Shown: positions 1 through 6,368 of the stretch, in pieces
Layout: the number at the start of each line of letters is the position of its first letter
Numbering within the stretch: position 1 is the first letter of the stretch
Made by a program: the position numbers and the translations under genes
Notes under the pieces: model-generated
The model's input: the letters and a program-made list of their open reading frames with translations, nothing else
The model's database searches: none
What the model was told of the DNA's origin: nothing
Source: Spirochaetaceae bacterium
GTDB taxonomy: Bacteria > Spirochaetota > Spirochaetia > Treponematales > Breznakiellaceae
Assembly: GCA_031257135.1 (NCBI GenBank)
Contig: JAIRPH010000020.1
Location: 1-10,393, forward strand
Reading direction: 5' to 3'
Length of the DNA: 10,393 bases

Positions 1-162
1 CCCAGCGATCTCGTCGTGAACCATCCCTCGGAGCTGATTGCGGTAATTCCCGCGCTTACCGCCGGGGTCTACCGGGTCCGCATCGTCACGCAACATTCCG
101 GGAGCAATCTGCTGAAAAAGCCGCATACCGCCAATTTTGACGCGCCCCTTACCGTAGTCTAA
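1..162 (+). CDS. 3' end of a DUF4469-like domain protein (partial)
   Basis: Frame 1 is open from the window edge to a TAA at 160-162 and gives 53 residues. The visible part reads as a beta-rich C-terminal module: VNHPSELIAVIPAL, then AGVYRVRIVTQHSG, then a segment ending FDAPLTVV. This order (a hydrophobic 'NPSxLxxxIPAL' strand, a 'GxYxxxxxTQ(Y/H)SG' strand, a lysine-rich turn, and a final F..PLTV strand) resembles the DUF4469 Ig-like C-terminal domain. In Bacteroidetes and treponemes that domain often follows an HU-like DNA-binding region. The N-terminal part is outside the window, so the full architecture and the function cannot be judged. The stop codon lies inside the first unit of a 23-bp repeat array. 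The family call rests on remembered sequence pattern only; another Ig-like fold is possible. Confidence 0.5.
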   Translation, partial: PSDLVVNHPSELIAVIPALTAGVYRVRIVTQHSGSNLLKKPHTANFDAPLTVV

Positions 163-262
163 GGCGCGGGCTTACCTGCGGCTAAGGGCGTCACTTAACT
201 ACGGTTAAGGCGCGCGCTTAACTATGGCTAAGGACATCCCTTAGCTATGGTTAAGAGAGGAG
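148..262. repeat. Five-copy 23-bp tandem repeat with 16-bp dyad cores
   Basis: Cores begin at 148, 171, 194, 217 and 240, exactly 23 bp apart: CTTACCGTAGTCTAAG, CTTACCTGCGGCTAAG, CTTAACTACGGTTAAG, CTTAACTATGGCTAAG and CTTAGCTATGGTTAAG. Each is followed by an unrelated 7-bp spacer. The core consensus is CTTAMCTAYGGYTAAG. The 194 copy is a perfect 6-bp inverted repeat around TACG, so as RNA it would be a hairpin closed C(UACG)G, a stable UNCG-type loop. The 217 copy has one A-C mismatch and the 240 copy one G-U pair. A sixth position at 263 keeps only CTTA. The first copy overlaps the last codons and stop of the upstream gene. The array could be stacked operator sites, a processing or termination region, or a decayed repeat element. 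The periodicity is certain; the role is not. Confidence 0.8.
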
Positions 263-270
263 CTTATATT
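241..270 (+). promoter_or_regulatory. Weak candidate promoter for the LRR gene
   Basis: TATATT at 265-270 is a fair -10 box. The best -35 at an 18-bp spacing is TTAGCT (241-246), a poor match that lies inside the fifth 23-bp repeat. If real, transcription would start near 277 and leave a leader of about 160 nt. No better promoter was found between 163 and 437. Confidence 0.22.
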
Positions 271-275
271 TTGGA

Positions 276-405
276 CTGCCGAAAGGCGGGGCTTAGGGCG
301 GCTCTAACAGGGCTGTCCTGTCCCGCCCGGCTTCGGGTAAAGCCTTAAACCCGCCAGCACAGGAAACCCGCCGACGGGACGCGCAGAACCAAAGCCGGCG
401 GGCTT
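276..405 (+). other. Hairpin-rich GC leader upstream of the LRR gene
   Basis: This stretch has no credible ORF but several short complementary segments. CTGCC-GAAA-GGCGG (276-289) is a GNRA-capped stem. GGCGGG (285-290) can pair with CCCGCC (322-327) around an inner ACAGG/CCTGT hairpin (307-311, 317-321). CCCG-GCTT-CGGG (326-337) forms a small stem. AAGCC-GGCG-GGCTT (392-405) forms a stem just before the ribosome binding site. AAACCCGCC occurs twice (347-355 and 364-372), and either copy could pair with GGCGGG at 285 or 397, so alternative folds exist. This may be a structured 5' leader or the terminator region of the upstream gene. It matches no riboswitch class I recognise. Confidence 0.3.
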
Positions 406-437
406 ATACGCAAGGGGGAAACCCCAAAGGAGTTTTT

Positions 438-1283
438 ATGAACAAGATAGTATTGAAAAGCCTCGGCGCGATTGCGCTGATGTTTTGCTTAGGCGCAGGG
501 GCTTTCGGGCAGACCGCGGTAAAAGGCGACTTCGTCCTCCGGGGAAGCGTCCTGATCGGCTATACCGGACGTAATACTGTCGTCAACATTCCGGCGAATC
601 TCGGCATTACCGAAATCGGCGCGGAAGCCTTTTCCAAAAATGAAAGTATTACTTCAGTAACGATCCCCGCAGGCGTTACGTCCATCGGGGAACGCGCATT
701 TTCTTGGTGTAGCGGGCTTACGAGCGTGACGATACCATCAAGCGTTACGTCCATCGGGGAATGGGCATTTGCCGCGTGTGACGGGCTTACGAGCATGACG
801 ATACCGTCAAGCGTTACCTCCATCGGGGAATACGCATTTTCCGGCTGTGAAGGGCTAACGAGCGTGACGATACCGTCAAGCGTTACCTCCATCGGGGAAC
901 GCTCATTTTCCGGCTGTCGTGGGCTAACGAGCGTGACGATACCGTCAAGCGTTACTTCCATCGGGGAAAGCGTATTTGACGGCTGTCGTGGGCTAACGAG
1001 CGTGACGATACCGTCAAGCGTTACCTCCATCGGGGAAGACGCATTTAGCGGCTGTAGCGGGCTAACGAGCGTGACGATACCGTCAAGCGTTACCTCCATC
1101 GGGAGATACGCATTTTTCGAGTGTAGCGGGCTAACGAGCGTAACGATACCGTCAAGCGTTACCTCCATCGGGGAATGGGCATTTGCCAAGTGTTCCAGCC
1201 TGAAGGCGGTTATTCTTTCAAGAAAGACGCGAGTCGGCAGTGACGCTTTCCCCGCGGGCGTCCTGCTTGTCTACATCGACTAG
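438..1283 (+). CDS. Secreted TpLRR/BspA-type leucine-rich repeat protein
   Basis: This is a 281-residue exported protein. The ATG is set by a strong Shine-Dalgarno AAAGGAG (426-432) five bases upstream. Residues 1-25 are a typical signal peptide: MNKIVLKS, a hydrophobic core, then GAFGQ. There is no lipobox, so it is probably a free periplasmic or extracellular protein. Residues 48-70 form a degenerate first repeat. Residues 71-254 are eight 23-residue LRR_5/TpLRR repeats, each starting (L/I)TSVTIPSSVTSIG and continuing with a variable segment around xxFxxCxG. Residues 255-281 form a degenerate cap ending VYID. The family is abundant in treponemes and Bacteroidetes, where some members (BspA, LrrA) mediate adhesion or coaggregation. 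A binding role here is inference. No anchor, Por-type tail or extra domain is seen, so the protein is short for its class. The near-identical DNA of the repeats points to recent tandem duplication. Confidence 0.9.
   Translation: MNKIVLKSLGAIALMFCLGAGAFGQTAVKGDFVLRGSVLIGYTGRNTVVNIPANLGITEIGAEAFSKNESITSVTIPAGVTSIGERAFSWCSGLTSVTIPSSVTSIGEWAFAACDGLTSMTIPSSVTSIGEYAFSGCEGLTSVTIPSSVTSIGERSFSGCRGLTSVTIPSSVTSIGESVFDGCRGLTSVTIPSSVTSIGEDAFSGCSGLTSVTIPSSVTSIGRYAFFECSGLTSVTIPSSVTSIGEWAFAKCSSLKAVILSRKTRVGSDAFPAGVLLVYID
648..1199 (+). repeat. Eight 69-bp in-frame tandem units coding the LRRs
   Basis: Units begin at 648, 717, 786, 855, 924, 993, 1062 and 1131. Units 2-8 are nearly identical over the first 14 codons. 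Synonymous changes mark sub-groups: cttacg in units 2-3 and ctaacg in units 4-8; acgtcc in units 1-2, acttcc in unit 5 and acctcc in the rest. Differences concentrate in codons 15-22 of each unit. The length is a multiple of three, so gain or loss of units stays in frame. Because the repeats lack stops antisense, a long shadow reading frame appears on the minus strand. Confidence 0.93.
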
Positions 1284-1286
1284 CGG

Positions 1287-1334
1287 CGCAGAGGTTTCCC
1301 GGGGCGGGCTTCGCGGTCTGCCTCTGCGGGAAAC
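1287..1334. terminator. Possible bidirectional terminator or pseudoknot between convergent genes
   Basis: This lies in the 98-bp gap between two converging genes. CGCAGAGG (1287-1294) is complementary to CCTCTGCG (1321-1328), and GTTTCCCG (1294-1301) is complementary to CGGGAAAC (1327-1334). The two stems interleave, so they either compete or form a pseudoknot. No T-run follows on either strand, so intrinsic termination is uncertain. The rest of the gap to 1381 is GC-rich and shows nothing else. Confidence 0.3.
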
Positions 1335-1381
1335 GCTCGCGGGCGGCGCGGGCGTGCCTGCCTTTCGGGGAGGGCGGGCAA

Positions 1382-2179
1382 TCAGGGGATGGGTAATTCC
1401 AGTCCGTCGTAGGCGGGCTGGGCGATGCCGGTAAAACCTCGGTCATGGCGGAAACGCCGGCAAAAGGCTTCTATCTCTTGGTGAGAATGGTCGTGGCAGA
1501 TGTGGGTGAGGTATATCCGCCCGGTTTCCGTCTGAGCCGCGGCAGACAGGGCTTCCTCAAAACTGAAATGCGTTTCATGGGGACGATTCCGAAGCGCGCC
1601 GATGATAACCGCTTCCGGCCGTTCAAGAAGCCTGAAAGAGGATGCAGGTATGCCGCTGGTATCGGTGATGTACGCCGCGGAAGCGGTTCCTTCGGTTATC
1701 TTCCAGCCCAAAATATCGAGAACCCCGTGCTTTACCGGTATCGGCGTGAAGATGAGATGCCCGATGCGTACCGGACCTGAAACAATAATCGGCGCAATCC
1801 GAGGTTTTCCGCCGCCTATCTGGGTGTCTTTGAAAATATACGAAAACCGTTCCCTGACTTCTTCCATAATATTCGGAGCGGCGTAGACCGGCATAGGCTG
1901 GTCTCGGCATAGGGGACGGATATCGTCGAGACCGTGCAGGTGATCCGCGTGAGCGTGGGTTAGAAATATGCCGTCCAGCCGAGTAATCCCGGCTTGAACC
2001 GCTTGAAGCCGGAATTCAGGACCCGTATCAATAACCGCCCGCTCGCCGGACGCGCCCCGGATGTACAGAGATGAACGCATCCGGCGGTCCCGTAAATCCG
2101 CGGAACAGCATACGCCGCAGGCGCAGGCGATCACCGGAATACCGTGAGAGGTCCCTGAGCCGAGAATCCTCAGATTCAT
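1382..2179 (-). CDS. PhnP-like metallo-beta-lactamase-fold hydrolase
   Basis: This is a 265-residue cytosolic MBL-fold hydrolase. In the order of the mature frame it has LGSGTSHGIP near the N-terminus, a cysteine cluster C19-x-C21-xx-C24, the metal motif HAHADH at 75-80, H151 (VKHG), D173 (TDTSG), and a C-terminal LTHICHDH at 224-231. E. coli PhnP, a phosphoribosyl cyclic phosphodiesterase, has the same arrangement: a dinuclear metal site plus a structural zinc held by a CxCxxC motif and a late histidine. Length is usual for that family. The ATG at 2179 is preferred because the family begins right at the first strand (MNLRILGSG). An in-frame TTG at 2197 would add six residues. No phn genes are nearby, so the real substrate may be another cyclic phosphate or phosphodiester. 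Similar orphan copies are common in bacteria. The gene converges on the LRR gene and diverges from the gene at 2241. Confidence 0.85.
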   Translation of the reverse strand: MNLRILGSGTSHGIPVIACACGVCCSADLRDRRMRSSLYIRGASGERAVIDTGPEFRLQAVQAGITRLDGIFLTHAHADHLHGLDDIRPLCRDQPMPVYAAPNIMEEVRERFSYIFKDTQIGGGKPRIAPIIVSGPVRIGHLIFTPIPVKHGVLDILGWKITEGTASAAYITDTSGIPASSFRLLERPEAVIIGALRNRPHETHFSFEEALSAAAQTETGRIYLTHICHDHSHQEIEAFCRRFRHDRGFTGIAQPAYDGLELPIP

Positions 2180-2204
2180 AATCCTAGTATGAACCAAAAC
2201 GCCC

Positions 2205-2233
2205 TTGTTGTATAGTCAAAAATCGTGTATACT
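2205..2233 (+). promoter_or_regulatory. Sigma-70-type promoter of the DUF4838-like gene
   Basis: TTGTTG (2205-2210), a 17-bp spacer and TATACT (2228-2233) form a good core promoter. The predicted start is at about 2240, immediately at the ATG at 2241, which would make the transcript leaderless. On the other strand CATACT (complement of 2186-2191) ends six bases before the ATG at 2179. It has no clear -35, so the promoter of the divergent hydrolase is less certain. Confidence 0.55.
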
Positions 2234-2240
2234 CAGGATA

Positions 2241-3362
2241 ATGATAAGTTTTGACGTTTCCAAAGAGTGGGTTATTCGGATTCCGCCGGGGATTCCGGCA
2301 ATTAAAAAAGCCGCGGAAGACTTATCCCATTATATTGGGCTTCTTCAGCGTCAAGCGAAAACGCTCAAACAGCCGCCTGTCCTTAAAGCTATGTCCGAAA
2401 AATCTCCCGACGCCCCGGGAGCCGTCATATTCCTGATTGTCCGGCAGGAAACCCGGGAAAAAAACGGCTTTTCTTGGCGCGTCGGAAAAGAGGGAATCGA
2501 AATAAACGGCGAATCAGACCGGGGACTCTGTAACGGGATTTTCGATTTCCTGTCCGCCTTAGGCTTCGCATGGACCGAACCCGACAAGGAAGCCCTGCCC
2601 CCTCTGCATACCGCGAAAGAGTACGCCCTCAGAGAGGGCTACGCTTATCATCCTTCAAGCCCGGATACTATCCGCCGCAGACTTCTGTTCGGCAGAGAAG
2701 GTCCCGCTAAAAAATGGAAGTCCCTGATCTTGTGGGCAGTGCGGAATCAAATCGATACGCTGGTGTTTTCCATTCGTAGCGCAATCCCCGATAAAGACGT
2801 CAAAGGGGAAAACTTCTTTTCAAAATCCTTTCAAAAAACCTTCAAGAAAATAGCAGGCTCTCCGCAAGAACTGCTGGAATTAGCGGAAAGTTACGCCATG
2901 ACCATTGAGCTTGGCGGGTGGGATTTATCGCTTTTTGTCCCCCGCCGGTATTACCTGTTTAACCGTGAAATATTCCGCATGGACGGAGGCAAACGAGATA
3001 AAGAATACAACTTCTGTCCCACCTCGCCGGATACGATTAAACTCCTTCAAAGCGAGTCCGCTAAGGTGTTCCGCTCCCATCCTGAGATTTTGGTCTATCA
3101 TCTGTGGCCCGATTTCGGGCATGAAAAGGCGTGGTGTTCCTGCCCTACCTGCCGGGCTTTTACCGTAGAAGAACAAAACCGAATCGCGGTCAACGCAGTA
3201 GCCGACGCGCTCGCTCAGGTCAATCCCCAGGGTAGAATATCCTACTATGAAAATCCGCCCCGCAAAGGCGATATTGAGGTGCGCCCCAATCTCTTCCGAG
3301 TAAACTGCCTCCCCGGAGAAGCCGGCGCAGAAGTCGGCGGCTGGTTTATCAGCAACGGCTGA
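2241..3362 (+). CDS. DUF4838-like, GH67-N-like glycosidase-related protein, short form
   Basis: This is a 373-residue protein with no signal peptide, probably cytosolic. Residues 1-115 resemble the alpha/beta N-terminal domain seen before glycoside hydrolase barrels (GH20b/GH67-N): a helix with DLSHYIGLL, then ESDRGLCNGIFDFLSALGF, then WTEPD. The rest looks like the start of a barrel as in DUF4838 proteins: ELGGWDLSLFVPR (223-235), FCPTSPDT (258-265), VYHLWPDFG (285-293), then C299-S-C301-PT-C304 and the helix NRIAVNAVADAL. DUF4838 proteins, as I know them, are usually much longer and end in further domains. This one stops soon after YYENPPRKGD, with 64 bp left before purB, so it may be C-terminally truncated or a compact form. 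The start at 2241 is chosen over TTG at 2205 because the latter is the -35 box. The substrate is unknown; a sugar-acid or glycan role is inference. Confidence 0.6.
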   Translation: MISFDVSKEWVIRIPPGIPAIKKAAEDLSHYIGLLQRQAKTLKQPPVLKAMSEKSPDAPGAVIFLIVRQETREKNGFSWRVGKEGIEINGESDRGLCNGIFDFLSALGFAWTEPDKEALPPLHTAKEYALREGYAYHPSSPDTIRRRLLFGREGPAKKWKSLILWAVRNQIDTLVFSIRSAIPDKDVKGENFFSKSFQKTFKKIAGSPQELLELAESYAMTIELGGWDLSLFVPRRYYLFNREIFRMDGGKRDKEYNFCPTSPDTIKLLQSESAKVFRSHPEILVYHLWPDFGHEKAWCSCPTCRAFTVEEQNRIAVNAVADALAQVNPQGRISYYENPPRKGDIEVRPNLFRVNCLPGEAGAEVGGWFISNG

Positions 3363-3391
3363 ATCGGGTTTCCGGCGGGCGTTTCAGCGTA

Positions 3392-3421
3392 TAGACAAAG
3401 CGGGCTTAGATAGGACATAAT
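3392..3421 (+). promoter_or_regulatory. Candidate promoter of the purB-guaB-mnmG cluster
   Basis: TAGACA (3392-3397), an 18-bp spacer and CATAAT (3416-3421) each match the consensus at five of six bases. The -10 ends five bases before the purB ATG, so this transcript would also be leaderless or nearly so. AGGA (3412-3415) is 11 bases from the ATG, too far for a normal Shine-Dalgarno. Read-through from the upstream gene is also possible, as no terminator is seen in this gap. Confidence 0.45.
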
Positions 3422-3426
3422 CGCGT

Positions 3427-4893
3427 ATGGAAACGCGAGAGATTTTCCGCAACATATCGCCTCTTGATCATCGGTATTCGCTGTCTGAGCGGGAGGTATT
3501 TGCGAGGCTTATTCCGTGGCTGTCTGAGGAAGCCGCGGTGAGAGCCTGCGCCAAAGCCGAGTCCGCGTTGGCGCAGGCTCATTTGGCGGACCGAGGCAGG
3601 CTGACGCCCGCGCTGAAAGCCGCGCTGTCTGCCGCGGCGGAAGTGGACCCGTCCGAGGTCTATCAGGAAGAAGAAAAAACTAAACACAATATCCGGGCAT
3701 TGGTGAATGTGCTGAAAAAAAAAGTTCCCGCCGAAATCGCGCCGCTTATTCACTTAGGCGCGACCAGCGCGGATATTCTCGATACGGCGCTTGCTTTCAG
3801 GATGCAGGGCGCGGCGCGGGAGGTTGGACTTCCTCTTTTATGCAAGCTGGAACTGCTTCTCTGCGACTTCGCGGAACGAGAAGCGGAAACGCCCCAAGCG
3901 GGACGGACTCACGGTCAGCACGCAGTGCCGATTACGCTGGGTTTCGCGTTTGCCGAGTACGTTTCCCGGCTCGGCAAGTCGATTCTGGAAATCGACCGGC
4001 TTTCGCGTCAGCTCAAGGGCAAACTTGCGGGCGCGGCCGGCGCATATAACGCAACCGCCCTGATTTCCCGGGATCCGGAAACGCTGGAACGCCGTTATCT
4101 AACGGAACTCGGTCTTGAGCCGTCGGAACATTCTACGCAGTTGGTTGAGCCTGAATATCTTCTGCGGCTCCTGCTTGAGTACAACGTCGCGTTCGGGATT
4201 ATAGCGAATCTCGCCGACGACTTGCGGCATCTTCAGCGCAGTGAAATCGGAGAAGTCCGGGAAGATTTTTCAGCCGAGCAGGTGGGTTCTTCGACGATGC
4301 CTCAGAAACGCAATCCCTGGAATTCGGAACACGTTAAAAGTCTCTGGAAAGAATTTATGCCCAGAGTTACTACTTTTTTTATGGATCAGATAAGCGAGCA
4401 TCAGCGGGATTTGACGAATTCCGCGAGTCAGCGGTTTATTGCAGAGTATGTGACCGGCTTTTGCTTTGCGGTACAGCGCATGATTACGGTCGTCGAAGGG
4501 CTTGGCGCGGACAGAGAAAGACTGCTCGCTAATCTGCGGGGCGGGGATGGTATTCCGGGGGGGATCATGGCGGAGCCTGCGTATATTCTGCTTGCGGAAA
4601 CCGGCGTTTCGGATGCCCATGAGGTTATCCGCAGGATTACGCTCTCCGCGGAGCGGGAAGGCATTTCTTTCGGGGATGCGTTGAATCGGGAACCGGCTGT
4701 TTTCGACCGGATAGCCTTGAAATTGGCTGATTTAGGGCTTGTTGCCGAATCGGGCGAAGCGCGGGAATTTTTCAGGCGTCCTGAAAACTACTGCGGACTT
4801 GCGGCGCGGAAAGCGAAGAGCATCGCCGGGAAGTATCGAAGTATTTTTTCTACTTTAGAAAAATCTTTTTTAGAAGAAGGGAAAAATGTTTGA
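3427..4893 (+). CDS. purB: Adenylosuccinate lyase
   Basis: PurB is a homotetrameric cytosolic enzyme of the fumarase/aspartase superfamily. It removes fumarate from SAICAR and from adenylosuccinate, the last step to AMP. Visible motifs are SPLDHRYS at 11-18, KHNIRALV at 86-93, TSADILDTA at 113-121, the catalytic-histidine segment GRTHGQHAVP at 159-168, and the mobile serine loop GSSTMPQKRNP at 287-297, which is the superfamily signature. The protein has 488 residues, longer than the compact Bacillus type and near the length of the longer PurB forms. It is intact. KHN replaces the KHD seen in many PurB proteins. The stop overlaps the guaB start by eight bases, which implies translational coupling between the AMP-branch and GMP-branch enzymes. 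Another superfamily lyase is unlikely given the motifs. Confidence 0.93.
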   Translation: METREIFRNISPLDHRYSLSEREVFARLIPWLSEEAAVRACAKAESALAQAHLADRGRLTPALKAALSAAAEVDPSEVYQEEEKTKHNIRALVNVLKKKVPAEIAPLIHLGATSADILDTALAFRMQGAAREVGLPLLCKLELLLCDFAEREAETPQAGRTHGQHAVPITLGFAFAEYVSRLGKSILEIDRLSRQLKGKLAGAAGAYNATALISRDPETLERRYLTELGLEPSEHSTQLVEPEYLLRLLLEYNVAFGIIANLADDLRHLQRSEIGEVREDFSAEQVGSSTMPQKRNPWNSEHVKSLWKEFMPRVTTFFMDQISEHQRDLTNSASQRFIAEYVTGFCFAVQRMITVVEGLGADRERLLANLRGGDGIPGGIMAEPAYILLAETGVSDAHEVIRRITLSAEREGISFGDALNREPAVFDRIALKLADLGLVAESGEAREFFRRPENYCGLAARKAKSIAGKYRSIFSTLEKSFLEEGKNV

Positions 4894-6322
4894 AGAAGCG
4901 TATTCGTATGACGATGTTTTGCTCGTGCCGGGGTATTCTGACATTCTTCCGAAGGACTGCGATGTGCGGACTACGCTGTGCGCGGATATAAAACTTAACG
5001 CGCCGATAATGTCTTCCGCGATGGACACGGTAACGGAAGAGAAACTTGCGATAGCTATCGCGCTTGAAGGCGGCGCCGGGGTAATTCACCGGAATCTCAG
5101 CCCCGAGGAGCAGGCGCGTCAGGTATCGAATGTAAAACGCTATCTCAACTGGATTATTGACGATCCGGTTACGGTGAAGGAAGACGCGCCGGTAAAAGAC
5201 GTGAAGACCCTCATGCGCGAGCGGAACGTATCGGGAATGCCGGTTTTAGACGCTCAAGGTCATGTTATCGGCATTATCACCAGCCGGGATTTGCGGTTTT
5301 GCCGGAACGATAGTCTTTCTGTCGTCGATGTAATGACTAAAGAGGTAATCAAGGTGGAAGGAGAACCTTCGGTATCCGGGGCGAGGGAAAAGTTTGACCG
5401 CTACCGGATAGAAAAACTGCCGGTTGTGGATGCTGAGGGTCGGCTTGCGGGACTTATCACGGTGAAGGATATGGAAAAGCACGCGCATTTTCCTCTTGCC
5501 GCGATAGACAAAGGAGGCAGGCTTGTTGTCGGAGCCGCGGTTTCGCCGCAGGACTATCTTATGCGGATGCCTCTTCTTAAAAACGCGAAGGTCGATTATG
5601 TGGTTCTCGATACCGCGCACGGGGACTCGAAAAACGTAATGGAGGCGGTGACCGGCATCAAAGAGCGTTTCGGTATTCCGGTAATCGGAGGCAATGTCGC
5701 GGCCCGGGAAGGCACGCGAAGGCTCATTGAAGCCGGCGCGGACGCGGTGAAAGTCGGCATAGGTCCCGGATCGATCTGCACGACTCGAGTCGTGGCGGGC
5801 ATAGGGGTTCCGCAGTTCAGCGCGGTTTGGGAGTGCGCCGAAGAAGCGGATAAATACGGTATTCCCATTATTGCCGACGGGGGCATTAAGTTTTCTGGAG
5901 ACATTACAAAAGCGGTCGGCGCAGGCGCGGCGGTTGTAATGATCGGAAATCTTTTTGCAGGACTCAAAGAAGCCCCGGGGAAAGAAATTATTTTCGACGG
6001 ACGGATTTACAAAGAGTACCGAGGCATGGGGAGCATGGGCGCGATAAAAGACGGCTCAGGCGACCGGTATCAGATTACGAAAGATGAAGTGCCGGTGCCG
6101 GAGGGCATTGAAGGGCGCGTTCCTTACAAAGGAGAATTGCGGGACTATCTGCATCAGCTTGTGTCAGGTCTGCGGAAAGGGATGGGCTACTGCGGGTGCC
6201 GGAACATCGAAGAACTGCGGCGGTATCGCAGGTTTGTGAAGATTACCCCCGCGGGACTGAAAGAGAGTCACGCCCACGACGTGTCGATTACGCAGGAGGC
6301 GCCGAATTACACCCGATCTTAA
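4886..6322 (+). CDS. guaB: Inosine-5'-monophosphate dehydrogenase
   Basis: GuaB oxidises IMP to XMP with NAD+, the first and rate-limiting step to GMP. It is a cytosolic tetramer. The 478 residues give the standard layout: an N-terminal barrel part with SYDDVLLVPGYSDI, then two CBS modules inserted at about 90-200 (SGMPVLD...GIITSRD and KLPVVD...GLITVKD). The second barrel half follows with DTAHGDS (242-248), the active-site loop GSICTTRVVAGIGVPQ (295-310, catalytic Cys298), DGGIKFSGDI, GMGSMGAI and the flap residues R394-Y395 before EGIEGRVPYKG. Nothing is missing. The CBS pair is known in this family as an adenine/guanine nucleotide sensor. The Shine-Dalgarno AGAAGG lies at the end of purB (4874-4879), and the ATG overlaps the purB stop. 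Confidence 0.97.
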   Translation: MFEEAYSYDDVLLVPGYSDILPKDCDVRTTLCADIKLNAPIMSSAMDTVTEEKLAIAIALEGGAGVIHRNLSPEEQARQVSNVKRYLNWIIDDPVTVKEDAPVKDVKTLMRERNVSGMPVLDAQGHVIGIITSRDLRFCRNDSLSVVDVMTKEVIKVEGEPSVSGAREKFDRYRIEKLPVVDAEGRLAGLITVKDMEKHAHFPLAAIDKGGRLVVGAAVSPQDYLMRMPLLKNAKVDYVVLDTAHGDSKNVMEAVTGIKERFGIPVIGGNVAAREGTRRLIEAGADAVKVGIGPGSICTTRVVAGIGVPQFSAVWECAEEADKYGIPIIADGGIKFSGDITKAVGAGAAVVMIGNLFAGLKEAPGKEIIFDGRIYKEYRGMGSMGAIKDGSGDRYQITKDEVPVPEGIEGRVPYKGELRDYLHQLVSGLRKGMGYCGCRNIEELRRYRRFVKITPAGLKESHAHDVSITQEAPNYTRS

Positions 6323-6368
6323 AAACGAGAAAGAAAAACTGTCAGGCTATTTGAACGCCGGAGTCCGA

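Noticed and set aside
148..262. Short CRISPR array
   Set aside because: The period is 23 bp with only 7-bp spacers, and no cas genes are present.
560..1189. Long minus-strand reading frame of 209 codons with its own repeats
   Set aside because: It is the antisense image of the LRR repeats. In-frame 69-bp units lacking antisense stops create it automatically, and it has no ribosome binding site or family match.
648..1199. Diversity-generating retroelement target
   Set aside because: Variable codons do not show adenine-specific changes, no reverse transcriptase or template repeat is present, and tandem recombination explains the pattern.
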